Positions 36,913 through 45,432 of a stretch of 64,000 nt of DNA are shown here, one piece after another. A program made the translations under genes and the position numbers. Each line of letters starts with the position of its first letter. Position 1 is the first letter of the stretch. The stretch is taken from the NCBI RefSeq assembly GCF_014652915.1, contig NZ_BMZS01000001.1:448779-512778 (forward strand), read 5' to 3'. This DNA comes from Thalassobaculum fulvum. Its GTDB lineage: Bacteria; Pseudomonadota; Alphaproteobacteria; Thalassobaculales; Thalassobaculaceae. Below the pieces are notes generated by a model. That model ran no database searches, was not told the DNA's origin, and worked only from the letters and a program-made list of their open reading frames with translations.

Positions 36913-38046
36913 TCACAGGCTCCGCGCGATGATCTCCTTCATGATCTCGGTGGTGCCGCCGTAGATCCGGTGGACCCGGGCGTCGGCGTAGGCGCGGGCG
37001 ATCGGGAACTCGGTCATGTAGCCGTAACCGCCGTGCAGCTGCAGGCAGGTGTCGACCACCTTGCCCATCAGCTCGCTCAGCCACCACTTGGCCATCGCCG
37101 CCGTCGGCACGTCGAGCTCGCCCTTCAGGTGCCGGGCCAGGCAGTCGTTCAGGAACACCCGGGCGACGGTCGCCTCGGTCTTGACCTCGGCCAGCCTGAA
37201 TCGGGTGTTCTGGAAGTCGGCGATGGCCCGGCCGAACGCCTGGCGCTGCCGGGTGTAGTCGAGGGTCCACTGCAGCGCCGCCTCGATCACCGTGACCGCG
37301 CTGATGGCGATCAGCAGCCGCTCCTGCGGCAGTTCCTGCATCAGGTAGCGGAAGCCCTGGTTCTCTTCGCCCAGCAGGTTGGTGATCGGCACCCGCACCT
37401 CGTCGAAGAACAGCTCCGAGGTGTCCTGGGCCTTCAGGCCGATCTTCTCGAGGTTGCGCCCGCGGCTGAACCCGGCGCGGTCGGCCTCGACCAGGATCAG
37501 GCTGGTGCCCTTGGCGCCGGCCGACGGGTCGGTCTTGCAGACCACGACGATCAGGTCGGCGAGCTGGCCGTTGGTGATGAAGGTCTTCTGGCCGTTGATG
37601 ACGTAGTGGTTGCCGTCGCGCACGGCGGTGGTGCGCACGCCCTGCAGGTCGCTGCCGGTGCCGGGCTCGGTCATGGCGATGGCGGTCACCACCTCGCCGC
37701 ACGCCATGCGCGGCAGCCACTCCCGTTTCAGGTCCTCGGAGCCGTAGTGCAGGATGTACGGCGCCACGATGTCGGAGTGCAGGCGGAAGCCCGGCCCCGA
37801 GTACACGTGGCGCATCATCTCCTCGATCATCACCACCGAGGTCAGGAAGTCGGCGCCGCCGCCGCCGTACTCCTCGGGAATGTTGGTCAGCAGCAGCCCG
37901 GCCTCGCCGGCCTTGTGCCAGACCTCGCGGTCGACCACCCCCTGCTGCTCCCAGCGGGCGTGGTGCGGCGCCACCTCGGCCTCGACGAAGCGCCGCGCGG
38001 TCTCGCGGAACAGCGCGTGCTCCTCCCGGAACAGCGGCTCGGTCAT
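36913..38046 (-). CDS. Acyl-CoA dehydrogenase
   Basis: A 377-aa FAD enzyme of normal length that introduces a trans-2 double bond into acyl-CoA. AIAMTEPGTGSDLQGVRTTA, GQKTFITNG, RQAFGRAIADFQNTRF, LQLHGGYGYMTEFPIARAYADARV and IYGGTTEIMKEII are the canonical blocks; the base is expected to be the Glu of GGTTEI or its neighbour. Start ATG 38046 (MTEPLFREEHALFRE) with GGGAGGA upstream; 41 further residues in frame only translate the operator region. Divergent from the luciferase-like monooxygenase, sharing operator site 3. Confidence 0.92.
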   Translation of the reverse strand: MTEPLFREEHALFRETARRFVEAEVAPHHARWEQQGVVDREVWHKAGEAGLLLTNIPEEYGGGGADFLTSVVMIEEMMRHVYSGPGFRLHSDIVAPYILHYGSEDLKREWLPRMACGEVVTAIAMTEPGTGSDLQGVRTTAVRDGNHYVINGQKTFITNGQLADLIVVVCKTDPSAGAKGTSLILVEADRAGFSRGRNLEKIGLKAQDTSELFFDEVRVPITNLLGEENQGFRYLMQELPQERLLIAISAVTVIEAALQWTLDYTRQRQAFGRAIADFQNTRFRLAEVKTEATVARVFLNDCLARHLKGELDVPTAAMAKWWLSELMGKVVDTCLQLHGGYGYMTEFPIARAYADARVHRIYGGTTEIMKEIIARSL

Positions 38047-38110
38047 CGCAGGTCCTCCCAGGTGGGGCGGGGCTGTCGGCAGCCCTTCTTTCGGGAATCC
38101 TAGCGGGATG

Positions 38111-38136
38111 TTTCGGCGAATGAAATCTCGTTTCGA
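38111..38136. promoter_or_regulatory. IclR-type operator candidate, site 3
   Basis: TTTCGGCGAATGAAATCTCG followed by TTTCGA lies in the 206-base divergent spacer between the acyl-CoA dehydrogenase (minus) and the luciferase-like gene (plus). The core is TGAAA-N5-TTTCG. It matches 21 of 26 bases of site 4 at 40549. Confidence 0.75.
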
Positions 38137-38252
38137 ATCGCAGCTGGTGTTTTCGGATCGCCACGACACTCTTTCGCCGCAGCCGTTCTATCGGCGGCTC
38201 CCGGTGCCCGATATGGTCTGTTCGACCACGCCCGCTTGCAGGAGCCGATCCC

Positions 38253-39272
38253 GTGAAGATCTCGATCCTCGACCAGTCCGTCGCCGCCGCCGGCCGGCCG
38301 CAGGGCCAGGCGATCCGTGACACCCTGGCGCTGGCCCAGATGTGCGACCGGCTCGGCTACCACCGGTTCTGGGTGTCCGAACACCACAGCCACCCGACCA
38401 TCGTCGGCTCGGCGCCGGAGATCCTGATCGCCGCGATCGCCACCCACACCACCGGCATCCGGGTCGGCAGCGCCGGGGTCATGCTGCCGCACTACGCCCC
38501 GCTGAAGGTGGCCGAGCAGTTCCGGGTGCTGGACGCGCTGGCGCCGGGCCGGATCGACCTCGGCCTCGGCCGCGCTCCCGGCTCGGACGGCCGCACGGCG
38601 TTCGCCCTGAACCCGCTGGCCAACGAGCGTCCGGCGCAGTTCCCGAACGACGTCGCCGACCTGATGGCGTGGGTGCACGGCGAGCCGCTGGCCGAGGGTC
38701 ATCCGTTCCGCGTCGTCGAGGCGATGCCCAAGGGCGACACCGCGCCGGAGATCTGGATGCTCGGCAGTTCGAGCTACGGCGCCCAGGTCGGGGCGCATTT
38801 CGGCCTGCCCTACAGCTTCGCCTGGTTCTTCACCGACGGCCGCGGCGGCCCGGAGGCGCTCGACCTCTATCGCACCCACTACAAGCCGAGCGCGCGGCAC
38901 CCCAAGCCGAACGCCGGCATCTGCGTATGGGCGCTGGCCGCCGAGACCGAGGAGGAGGCGCAGTACCACTTCAGTTCGCGCGCCCACTGGCAGCTTTATC
39001 GCGACCGCGGCGTCTACCTGCCGCTCGACCCGCCCGAGCACGCGCTCGGCCAGGAGTACGGGCCGGCCGAGACCGCCCGGATCGAGGAGCTGCGGCGCAC
39101 CGCCCTGGTCGGCACCGCGCCGGACGTGGCGGCCCGGATCCGCGAGCTGGCGGACCGGCTGGCGATCGACGAGGTGGCGATCGTGACCTGGGCGCACGAC
39201 GAGCGCGCCCGCCACACCAGCTACACCCTGCTGGCCCGGGAGTTCGGGCTGGCGCCAAGACAGGCCGCGTAG
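38253..39272 (+). CDS. Luciferase-like (LLM class) flavin-dependent monooxygenase
   Basis: A 339-aa bacterial-luciferase-fold oxidoreductase. MKISILDQS at the start, RFWVSEHHSHPTIVGSAPEILIAAIA and VGSAGVMLPHYAPLKVAEQFRVLDALAPGRIDLGLGRAPGSD, in sections, are the MsnO8-type family signature. It would use reduced FMN and oxygen, perhaps for a Baeyer-Villiger-like or hydroxylating first step on the substrate of the island. GTG start (38253) with AGGAG 7 bases upstream. The MFS gene follows after 34 bases, so the two are probably co-transcribed. Confidence 0.87.
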   Translation: MKISILDQSVAAAGRPQGQAIRDTLALAQMCDRLGYHRFWVSEHHSHPTIVGSAPEILIAAIATHTTGIRVGSAGVMLPHYAPLKVAEQFRVLDALAPGRIDLGLGRAPGSDGRTAFALNPLANERPAQFPNDVADLMAWVHGEPLAEGHPFRVVEAMPKGDTAPEIWMLGSSSYGAQVGAHFGLPYSFAWFFTDGRGGPEALDLYRTHYKPSARHPKPNAGICVWALAAETEEEAQYHFSSRAHWQLYRDRGVYLPLDPPEHALGQEYGPAETARIEELRRTALVGTAPDVAARIRELADRLAIDEVAIVTWAHDERARHTSYTLLAREFGLAPRQAA

Positions 39273-39306
39273 CCGACCGGCCCGGTTTCCAGGAGCCCGC
39301 CCGTCG

Positions 39307-40536
39307 ATGGCCGCCGCAGTTGTCTCCCCCGCAAGGCTGGTCGCCATCGTCTGCGCGGCGCAGATCTTCGCGCAGATCGGCGCCTACGCCTGGCCGGCGC
39401 TGGTCCCGGGGCGGATCGCGGACTGGGGCATCGACAACGCCGATGCCGGCTGGATCACCGGACTGTTCTACCTCGCCTATGCGGTCGCGGTGCCGGTGCT
39501 GGTGACCCTGACCGACCGGATCGACCCCAAGCGCATCTACCTGTTCGGCGTGGCGGTCACGATCGTCGGCCATGTCTGCTTCGCGACCGTCGCCGACGGC
39601 TTCTGGACGGCCGCCTTCGCCCGGGTGCTGGCCGGAATCGGCTGGGCCGGGACCTACATGACCGGGCTGAAGCTGCTGGCCGACCGGGTCGACGCCCGGC
39701 TGATGTCGCGGGCGGTCGCCGGGCACGCGCTCAGCATCGGCCTCTCGGGTGCGGCCTCGTTCGCGGTCGCCGGGATCTTCGAGGACCTGCTGGGCTGGCG
39801 CAGCGTGTTCTGGGTGGCGGCCGGGTGCGCTACGGCGGCCTGGCTGACGGTGGCGATCGCCGCCCCGGCGCAGGGGCCGCGCGGCGAGCCGGCGAGCGGC
39901 CGGCTGTTCGACTTCGGCCCGGTGCTGCGCAACCGCTCGGCCATGGCCTACGCGCTGGCCTACTGCGTCCACACCTGGGAGATGAACACCCTGCGCGGCT
40001 GGGGCGTGGCGTTCCTGGTCTGGGTCGCCGCCTCCACCGGCCAGGAGCCGTGGCTGCCGGCGACCGCGGTCGTTACCCTGGTCGGCCTCGCCGGGACCTG
40101 GGCCAGCGTCGCCGGCAACGAGGTGTCGATCCGGCTCGGCCGCCAGCGCCTGGTGCGCCTGGCGATGCTCGGCTCGGCGCTGCTGGCCGCGGTGATCGGC
40201 TTCCTGGGGCCGTTCTCCTATGCCCTGGCGGTGGCGCTGATCCTGCTCTACGGCGTGGTGATCTGGCTCGACTCGTCGTCGCTGACCGCCGGGGCCGCCG
40301 GCAGCGCCGAGCCCGGCCGGCGCGGCGCCACCCTGGCGGTGCACTCGATGCTGGGCTACGCCGGCGGCTTCGTCGGGCCGCTGGTGATGGGCGTGGTGCT
40401 CGACCTCTCGGGCGGCATGTCGACGCTCGGCTGGGGCTTCGCCTTCCTGCACCTGACGGTGGCCATGCTGGCCGGCCGGGTGGCGTTCGTGGTGTTGCGC
40501 CCGCAGACGCTGGCCGGAGACCGCGCCGGCGACTGA
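39307..40536 (+). CDS. MFS transporter
   Basis: A 409-aa major-facilitator protein with about 12 hydrophobic segments. The loop after helix 2 reads LVTLTDRIDPKRIYL, a form of the MFS motif DxxGRR/K. Substrate unknown; placed behind the luciferase-like monooxygenase and before the dehydrogenase/thiolase genes, it probably imports the compound degraded by the island. AGGAG precedes the ATG. Confidence 0.87.
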   Translation: MAAAVVSPARLVAIVCAAQIFAQIGAYAWPALVPGRIADWGIDNADAGWITGLFYLAYAVAVPVLVTLTDRIDPKRIYLFGVAVTIVGHVCFATVADGFWTAAFARVLAGIGWAGTYMTGLKLLADRVDARLMSRAVAGHALSIGLSGAASFAVAGIFEDLLGWRSVFWVAAGCATAAWLTVAIAAPAQGPRGEPASGRLFDFGPVLRNRSAMAYALAYCVHTWEMNTLRGWGVAFLVWVAASTGQEPWLPATAVVTLVGLAGTWASVAGNEVSIRLGRQRLVRLAMLGSALLAAVIGFLGPFSYALAVALILLYGVVIWLDSSSLTAGAAGSAEPGRRGATLAVHSMLGYAGGFVGPLVMGVVLDLSGGMSTLGWGFAFLHLTVAMLAGRVAFVVLRPQTLAGDRAGD

Positions 40537-40548
40537 GTTGCCGTCCGA

Positions 40549-40574
40549 TTTCGTCGAATGAAACGGCGTTTCGG
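40549..40574. promoter_or_regulatory. IclR-type operator candidate, site 4
   Basis: TTTCGTCGAATGAAACGGCG followed by TTTCGG, beginning 13 bases after the MFS stop and 101 bases before the SDR start. Near match of site 3; core TGAAA-CGGCG-TTTCG. Confidence 0.75.
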
Positions 40575-40674
40575 CTGATTGACGGGGCCTGCCCCGGGTG
40601 CAAAGCTGCGCTGCCGCCAGAAGCACGCCTGACAAGCAAGCAAGACAAGCAAGACGCATCCGGGAGAGAAACCA

Positions 40675-41586
40675 ATGAAGGCACTCGACGGAAAAGTCGT
40701 GATCGTCACAGGCGCCGGCCGCGGAATCGGCCGGGAGATCGCCCTGCTGGCGGCTGCCGAAGGCGCCAAGGTGGTGGTGAACGACCTGGGCGGGGCCGCC
40801 GACGGCTCCGGCTCCAGCGCCGCGCCGGCCGAGGAAGTGGTCGAGGAGATCCGCAAGGCCGGCGGCACCGCCGTCGCCAACTTCGACAGCGTCGCCGACC
40901 CGCTGGCCGCCGCCAACATCGTCGAGACCGCGGTGACGAATTTCGGCCAGCTCGACGGCGTGGTGAACAACGCCGGCATCCTGCGCGACGCGATCTTCCA
41001 CAAGATGAGCGTGGCCGACTTCGAGACCGTCATCAAAGTCCACCTGATGGGCAGCTTCTACGTCAGCCACGCTGCCGCCCGGATCTTCCGCGAGCAGGAG
41101 AGCGGCTCGTTCGTCCACTTCACCTCGACCTCGGGACTGGTCGGCAATTTCGGGCAGGCCAACTACGCGGCCGCCAAGATGGGCATCGTCGGGCTGTCGA
41201 AGTCGATCGCGCTCGACATGGCGCGCTTCCACGTCCGCTCGAACTGCGTGTCGCCGTTCGCCTGGAGCCGGCTGATCGGCACCATCCCGACCCAGACCGA
41301 GGCCGAGAAGGCGCGGGTCGCCCGGATCCAGGCCATGGGGCCGGAGAAGATCGCCCCGCTCAGCGCGTTCCTGCTGGGCGACGCCGCCAGCGACGTGACC
41401 GGCCAGATCTTCGCGGTGCGGATGAACGAGATCTACCTGATGGGCCAGTCGCGCCCGATCCGCTCGGTGCACCGCTCGGACGGCTGGACCTGCGAGAGCA
41501 TCGGCGAGCACGCGATCCCGGCGCTGAAGTCGTCGTTCTACCCGCTCGACCGGTCCGGCGACATCTTCACCTGGGACCCGATCTGA
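40675..41586 (+). CDS. SDR-family 3-hydroxyacyl-CoA dehydrogenase (MFE-2-like)
   Basis: A 303-aa short-chain dehydrogenase. NAD(P) loop TGAGRGIGREI (12-22), NNAGILRD, and the Ser-Tyr-Lys set in TSTSGLVGNFGQANYAAAKMG. The long loop VNDLGGAADGSGSSAAPAEEVV and RDAIFHKM are typical of the dehydrogenase domain of peroxisomal multifunctional enzyme 2, so (R)-3-hydroxyacyl-CoA oxidation to 3-ketoacyl-CoA fits, following the MaoC hydratase. GGGAGAG 7 bases before ATG 40675. Operator site 4 lies just upstream, and the synthase-like and thiolase genes follow. Confidence 0.9.
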   Translation: MKALDGKVVIVTGAGRGIGREIALLAAAEGAKVVVNDLGGAADGSGSSAAPAEEVVEEIRKAGGTAVANFDSVADPLAAANIVETAVTNFGQLDGVVNNAGILRDAIFHKMSVADFETVIKVHLMGSFYVSHAAARIFREQESGSFVHFTSTSGLVGNFGQANYAAAKMGIVGLSKSIALDMARFHVRSNCVSPFAWSRLIGTIPTQTEAEKARVARIQAMGPEKIAPLSAFLLGDAASDVTGQIFAVRMNEIYLMGQSRPIRSVHRSDGWTCESIGEHAIPALKSSFYPLDRSGDIFTWDPI

Positions 41587-41600
41587 GATGGCAGCCCTGC

Positions 41601-41763
41601 GCCCGTCGCCCCGTGGGTTCCGGCTCGGCCGGGCCGAGGGCGGCGCACCCGTCCGGAATGACGTCAGGGAGGGGGAGCGAGGTGTTGCCAGCCCCCTCTT
41701 GTTCGTCATTCCGGACCGGACCGCCGGAGGCGAAACGGAGCCGGAACCCATGGAGCGACGGGC
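41601..41763. repeat. Extragenic palindromic element, copy 10 (TTCCGG variant, long form)
   Basis: GCCCGTCG...CGTGGGTTCCGG to GTCCGGAATGACG and CGTCATTCCGGAC to CCGGAACCCA...CGACGGGC, 163 bases, with a loop of about 45 bases. It lies between the SDR and the HMG-CoA-synthase-like gene and may form a very stable hairpin in their transcript. Confidence 0.87.
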
Positions 41764-41805
41764 ACCTCGTTCACTCGGCATGCACTTGATTTCTGAGGGT
41801 GTGAC

Positions 41806-43254
41806 ATGACCACCGGCATTCTCGCCTACGGCGCCTACATCCCGCGTCTCAGGCTGCAGCGGAAGGCGATCGCCGAGGCCAACGGCTGGCTGAACCCGGC
41901 CCTGAAGGGGCTGGCGCGCGGCGAGCGGGCGATCTGCAACTGGGACGAGGACCCGGTCACCATGGCGGTCGAGGCGGCGCGCGACGCCCTCGTCGGCCGC
42001 GACCGCGGCGGCGTCCGCGACCTGCGCTTCGCCTCGACGACCTTCCCGTTCCTCGACCGGCTGAACGCCGGCGTGGTCGCCGAGGCGCTGCGGCTGTCCG
42101 AGGAGATCGCCGCCAGCGACGTCGGCGCCACCCAGCGTGCCGCCACCTCGGCGCTCGCCTCGGCCCTGAAGGGCGGGGCGGAGACCCTGGTGGTGGCCGC
42201 CGAGAAGCGCGAGGCCCGGGCCGCCAGCCCGCTCGAGATGGCGTCCGGCGACGGTGCCGCGGCGGTGGTGATCGGTGATGGTGAGCCGCTTGCGGTGCTC
42301 AAGGGCAGCGCCACCCGGACCGTCGACTTCGTCGACCACTACCGGACCGCCGATTCGGTCTACGACTACCAGTGGGAGGAGCGCTGGATCCGCGACGCCG
42401 GCTACATGCCGACGGTGCCGCCGCTGATCGGCCGCTGCCTGGCCGAGGCCGGGGTGGCCGCCGGCGACGTCACCCACTTCTGCATGCCGGCGACCCTGCC
42501 GCGGGTGGCCGGGATGGTCGCCAAGGCGGCCGGCATCGCCGAGGGCGCGGTGCGCGACAACCTCGCCGCGGTGTGCGGCGACACCGGGGCGGCGCACCCG
42601 CTGGTCATGCTGGTGGCGGCGCTCGAGGACGCCGCGCCGGGCGACCGCATCCTGGTGGTCGGCTTCGGCCAGGGCGCCGACGCGCTGCTGTTCGAGGTGA
42701 CGCCGGCAATCGTGAAACGCCCGGGCAACCTCGGCGTTAAGGGCCATCTGGCCCGCCGCCGCGAGGAGACCGGCTACGCCAAGTTCCTGGCGTTCAACGA
42801 CACCGTCGAGATCGAGCGCGGCATGCGGGCCGAGGCCGACAAGCTGACCCCGCTGTCGGCGATGTGGCGCAACCGCGAGGCGGTGACCGGCTTCGTCGGC
42901 GGCCACTGCCGGCAGTGCGGCACCCTGCAGTTCCCGCGCAGCCGGGTGTGCGTGAACCCGAACTGCAACGCCGTCGACAGCCAGGACCCGCACCCGTTCG
43001 CCGAGAAGCGGGCCAGGATCAACTCGTACACGGCAGACCGGCTGACCTACTCGCCGGACCCGCCGGCCTGCTACGGCATGATCCAGTTCGACGACGGCGG
43101 CCGCTGGATGATGGACTTCACCGACATCGACGCCGACGAGCTGGCGGTCGGCCAGCCGATGCGGATGATGTTCCGGATCAAGGACATCGACGCCCAACGC
43201 GGCTTCCGCCGGTATTTCTGGAAGGCCGCCCCGGCAACAGGAAGCGCCGCGTAG
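41806..43254 (+). CDS. HMG-CoA-synthase-like protein fused to a DUF35 (zinc ribbon + OB-fold) domain; active-site residues changed
   Basis: The 482-aa product has a thiolase-fold part (1-about 310) like archaeal HMG-CoA synthase and a C-terminal DUF35 domain. The latter opens with a zinc ribbon (Cys368, Cys371, Cys382, Cys387) and continues into an OB-fold. My alignment to HMG-CoA synthase puts Gln110 at the catalytic Cys (DVGATQRAAT), Cys226 at the His (HFCMPATLP) and Asp259 at the Asn (GDTGAAHP). So it should not form an acyl-enzyme in the usual way. In archaea, DUF35 bridges a thiolase and HMG-CoA synthase; here the thiolase gene is 21 bases downstream. It may be a structural or CoA-channel partner of that thiolase. 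Confidence 0.82.
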   Translation: MTTGILAYGAYIPRLRLQRKAIAEANGWLNPALKGLARGERAICNWDEDPVTMAVEAARDALVGRDRGGVRDLRFASTTFPFLDRLNAGVVAEALRLSEEIAASDVGATQRAATSALASALKGGAETLVVAAEKREARAASPLEMASGDGAAAVVIGDGEPLAVLKGSATRTVDFVDHYRTADSVYDYQWEERWIRDAGYMPTVPPLIGRCLAEAGVAAGDVTHFCMPATLPRVAGMVAKAAGIAEGAVRDNLAAVCGDTGAAHPLVMLVAALEDAAPGDRILVVGFGQGADALLFEVTPAIVKRPGNLGVKGHLARRREETGYAKFLAFNDTVEIERGMRAEADKLTPLSAMWRNREAVTGFVGGHCRQCGTLQFPRSRVCVNPNCNAVDSQDPHPFAEKRARINSYTADRLTYSPDPPACYGMIQFDDGGRWMMDFTDIDADELAVGQPMRMMFRIKDIDAQRGFRRYFWKAAPATGSAA

Positions 43255-43275
43255 GCGCCAGAGGGAGGATCGGAT

Positions 43276-44481
43276 ATGCCCCAGGGAATCCGCGACAAGG
43301 TCGCCATCCTCGGCATGGGCTGCTCCAAGTTCGGCGAGCGCTGGGACATGGACGCCGAGGACCTGATGGTCGAGGCCTATACCGAGGCGCTCGGCGACGC
43401 CGGCATCGAGACCAGGCAGATCGACGCCGCCTGGCTCGGCACCGCCATCGAGGAGCAGCACGTCGGCAAGTCGGGCGTGCCGCTGGCGGTGGCGCTGCGC
43501 CTGCCGTACATCCCGGTGACCCGGGTCGAGAACTACTGCGCCAGCGGCACCGAGGCGTTCCGCGGCGCGGTCTACGCGGTCGCTTCGGGCGCCGCCGACA
43601 TCGCGCTGGCGCTCGGCGTCGAGAAGCTCAAGGACACCGGCTACGGCGGCCTGCCGCAGCGCGGCCGCGGCACCCTCAACAACATGACCTGGCCGAACCT
43701 GTCGGCCCCGGGCTCGTTCGCCCAGCTCGCCGCCGCCTACCGGGCCAAGCACGGCTCGGCGCCGGAGGATTTGAAGCGGGCGATGGCGCACATCTCGGTG
43801 AAGAGCCACGACAACGGCTCGCGCAACCCGAAGGCGCACCTGCGCAACCGCATCACCATCGACACCGTGCTGAACGCCCCGACCGTGGCCGAGCCGCTCG
43901 GCCTGTACGACTGCTGCGGGGTCAGCGACGGTGCGGCCTGCGCCATCGTCACCACGCCGGACATCGCCCGCGGCCTCGGCAAGCGCGACCTGATCTCGGT
44001 GAAGGCGCTGCAGCTCTCGGTGTCGAACGGCCAGGAGGCCCAGCACAACGCCTGGGACGGCAGCTACTTCGCGACCACCCGGATCGCCTCGACCCGGGCC
44101 TACCAGGAGGCCGGCATCGACAGGCCGCGCGAGCAGGTGAACCTGATGGAGGTGCACGACTGCTTCTCGGTGACCGAGCTGGTGACCATGGAGGACCTGC
44201 ACATCTCGCCGGAAGGCCGGGCGATCAACGACGTGCTCGACGGCTTCTTCGACGCCGACGGCACCGTGCCGTGCCAGATCGACGGCGGCCTGAAATGCTT
44301 CGGCCACCCGATCGGGGCGTCGGGCCTGCGCATGATCTACGAGATGTACCTGCAGATGCAGGGCAAGGCCGGCGAGCGCCAGCGCAAGGAACTGCCGCGC
44401 ATCGGCCTGACCCACAACCTCGGCGGCTTCCCGCACCAGAACGTCTGCTCGATCTCGATCATCGGCCACCACGGGGCGTAG
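43276..44481 (+). CDS. Thiolase / acetyl-CoA acetyltransferase (lipid-transfer-protein type)
   Basis: A 401-aa thiolase of the SCP-x/Ltp branch. The nucleophile is Cys88 in VENYCASGTEAF, with HDCFSVTE (His294) and GGLKCFGHPIGASG (Cys341, His344) completing the active site, so this one looks catalytically complete. Members either cleave 3-ketoacyl-CoA or act as retro-aldolases on branched or steroid side chains together with a DUF35 partner (Ltp2-ChsH2). The preceding gene encodes such a DUF35 domain. GAGGGAGGA precedes ATG 43276. Confidence 0.9.
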   Translation: MPQGIRDKVAILGMGCSKFGERWDMDAEDLMVEAYTEALGDAGIETRQIDAAWLGTAIEEQHVGKSGVPLAVALRLPYIPVTRVENYCASGTEAFRGAVYAVASGAADIALALGVEKLKDTGYGGLPQRGRGTLNNMTWPNLSAPGSFAQLAAAYRAKHGSAPEDLKRAMAHISVKSHDNGSRNPKAHLRNRITIDTVLNAPTVAEPLGLYDCCGVSDGAACAIVTTPDIARGLGKRDLISVKALQLSVSNGQEAQHNAWDGSYFATTRIASTRAYQEAGIDRPREQVNLMEVHDCFSVTELVTMEDLHISPEGRAINDVLDGFFDADGTVPCQIDGGLKCFGHPIGASGLRMIYEMYLQMQGKAGERQRKELPRIGLTHNLGGFPHQNVCSISIIGHHGA

Positions 44482-44496
44482 GCTCGACGGGGCGAC

Positions 44497-44625
44497 GCCC
44501 GTCGCTCCGTGGGTCCCGGATCGGCCCCGCCTTCGGCGTGTCCGTCCGGGATGACGTCAGGTAGGGAAGAGCGTTCTCCTTTCTGACGTCATCCCGGGCG
44601 TCGCGCAGCGGCGACCCGGGACCCA
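44497..44625. repeat. Extragenic palindromic element, copy 11
   Basis: GCCCGTCGCTCCGTGGGTCC to GTCCGGGATGACGTCA and TGACGTCATCCCGG to CCGGGACCCA, starting 15 bases after the thiolase stop and ending 39 bases before the next start. Confidence 0.87.
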
Positions 44626-44664
44626 CCCGCAGCCTCACAATCAAGAACCAGGGAGAACACGCAC

Positions 44665-45432
44665 ATGGGCAAGCTCGACGGCAAGGTCGCGATCGTCACC
44701 GGGGCCGGCGGCGGGATCGGCATGGCGGCGGCGAGGCTGTTCGCGGCCGAGGGCGCGAAGCTGATGCTGGTCGACCTGGACGGCGACCGGCTGGCCGCGC
44801 TGGCCCGCTCGGTCGGCGAGGACAGGGCCGACTGGACGGCCGCCGACGTGACCGACGCCGAGCAGGTGAAGGCCTACGTCGCCCGGACCGTCGAGCGGTT
44901 CGGCGGGGTCGACGTGTCGCTGCTGAACGCCGGCATCGAGGGCAAGGTGGCACCCCTGACCGAGCAGAGCGACGACGACTTCGACAAGGTGATCGCGGTC
45001 AACGTCCGCGGCGTGTGGCTCGGCCTGAAGTACACCCTGCCGGCGATGGCGAAGCGCGGCGGCGGCTCGATCGTGATCACCGCCTCGACCGCCGGCATCC
45101 GGGCGGTGCCGGGCATCGCGCCCTACATCTGCAGCAAGCACGCGGTAATCGGGCTGATGCGGTCGGGGGCGATGGAGGGGGCGAAGGACAAGGTCCGGGT
45201 CAACTCCGTGAACCCGTCGCCGATCGAGACCGACATGATCCACCGGCTCGAGGACGCCTACAACCCGAACCGCGGCAACCGCCAGCCGATGGCCGAGGCT
45301 ACGCCGCTCAGGCGCTACGGCCAGCCCGAGGAGGTGGCCCGGCTGATGCTGTTCCTGGCGTCCGACGACGCCTCGTTCTGTACCGGCGGCGTCTACATGG
45401 TCGACGGCGGGGTCTCGGCCGGCCGGGCTTAG
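44665..45432 (+). CDS. SDR-family oxidoreductase
   Basis: A 255-aa classical short-chain dehydrogenase: TGAGGGIG nucleotide loop (13-20), NAGIEG, the catalytic Ser in TASTAGI and YICSK (Tyr, Lys), then NPSPIETDM and the C-terminal TGGVYMVDGG. Asp after the second strand (LVDLDGDR) suggests NAD rather than NADP. Substrate unknown, likely a secondary alcohol or hydroxyacyl compound of the island. GGGAGAA upstream of ATG 44665. Its stop overlaps the stop of the convergent PAS gene by 4 bases. Confidence 0.9.
   Translation: MGKLDGKVAIVTGAGGGIGMAAARLFAAEGAKLMLVDLDGDRLAALARSVGEDRADWTAADVTDAEQVKAYVARTVERFGGVDVSLLNAGIEGKVAPLTEQSDDDFDKVIAVNVRGVWLGLKYTLPAMAKRGGGSIVITASTAGIRAVPGIAPYICSKHAVIGLMRSGAMEGAKDKVRVNSVNPSPIETDMIHRLEDAYNPNRGNRQPMAEATPLRRYGQPEEVARLMLFLASDDASFCTGGVYMVDGGVSAGRA

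Noticed and set aside
38971-44472. An 1833-aa open frame on the minus strand across MFS, SDR, synthase-like and thiolase genes
   Set aside because: Antisense shadow; five well-conserved families lie on the other strand with proper starts.
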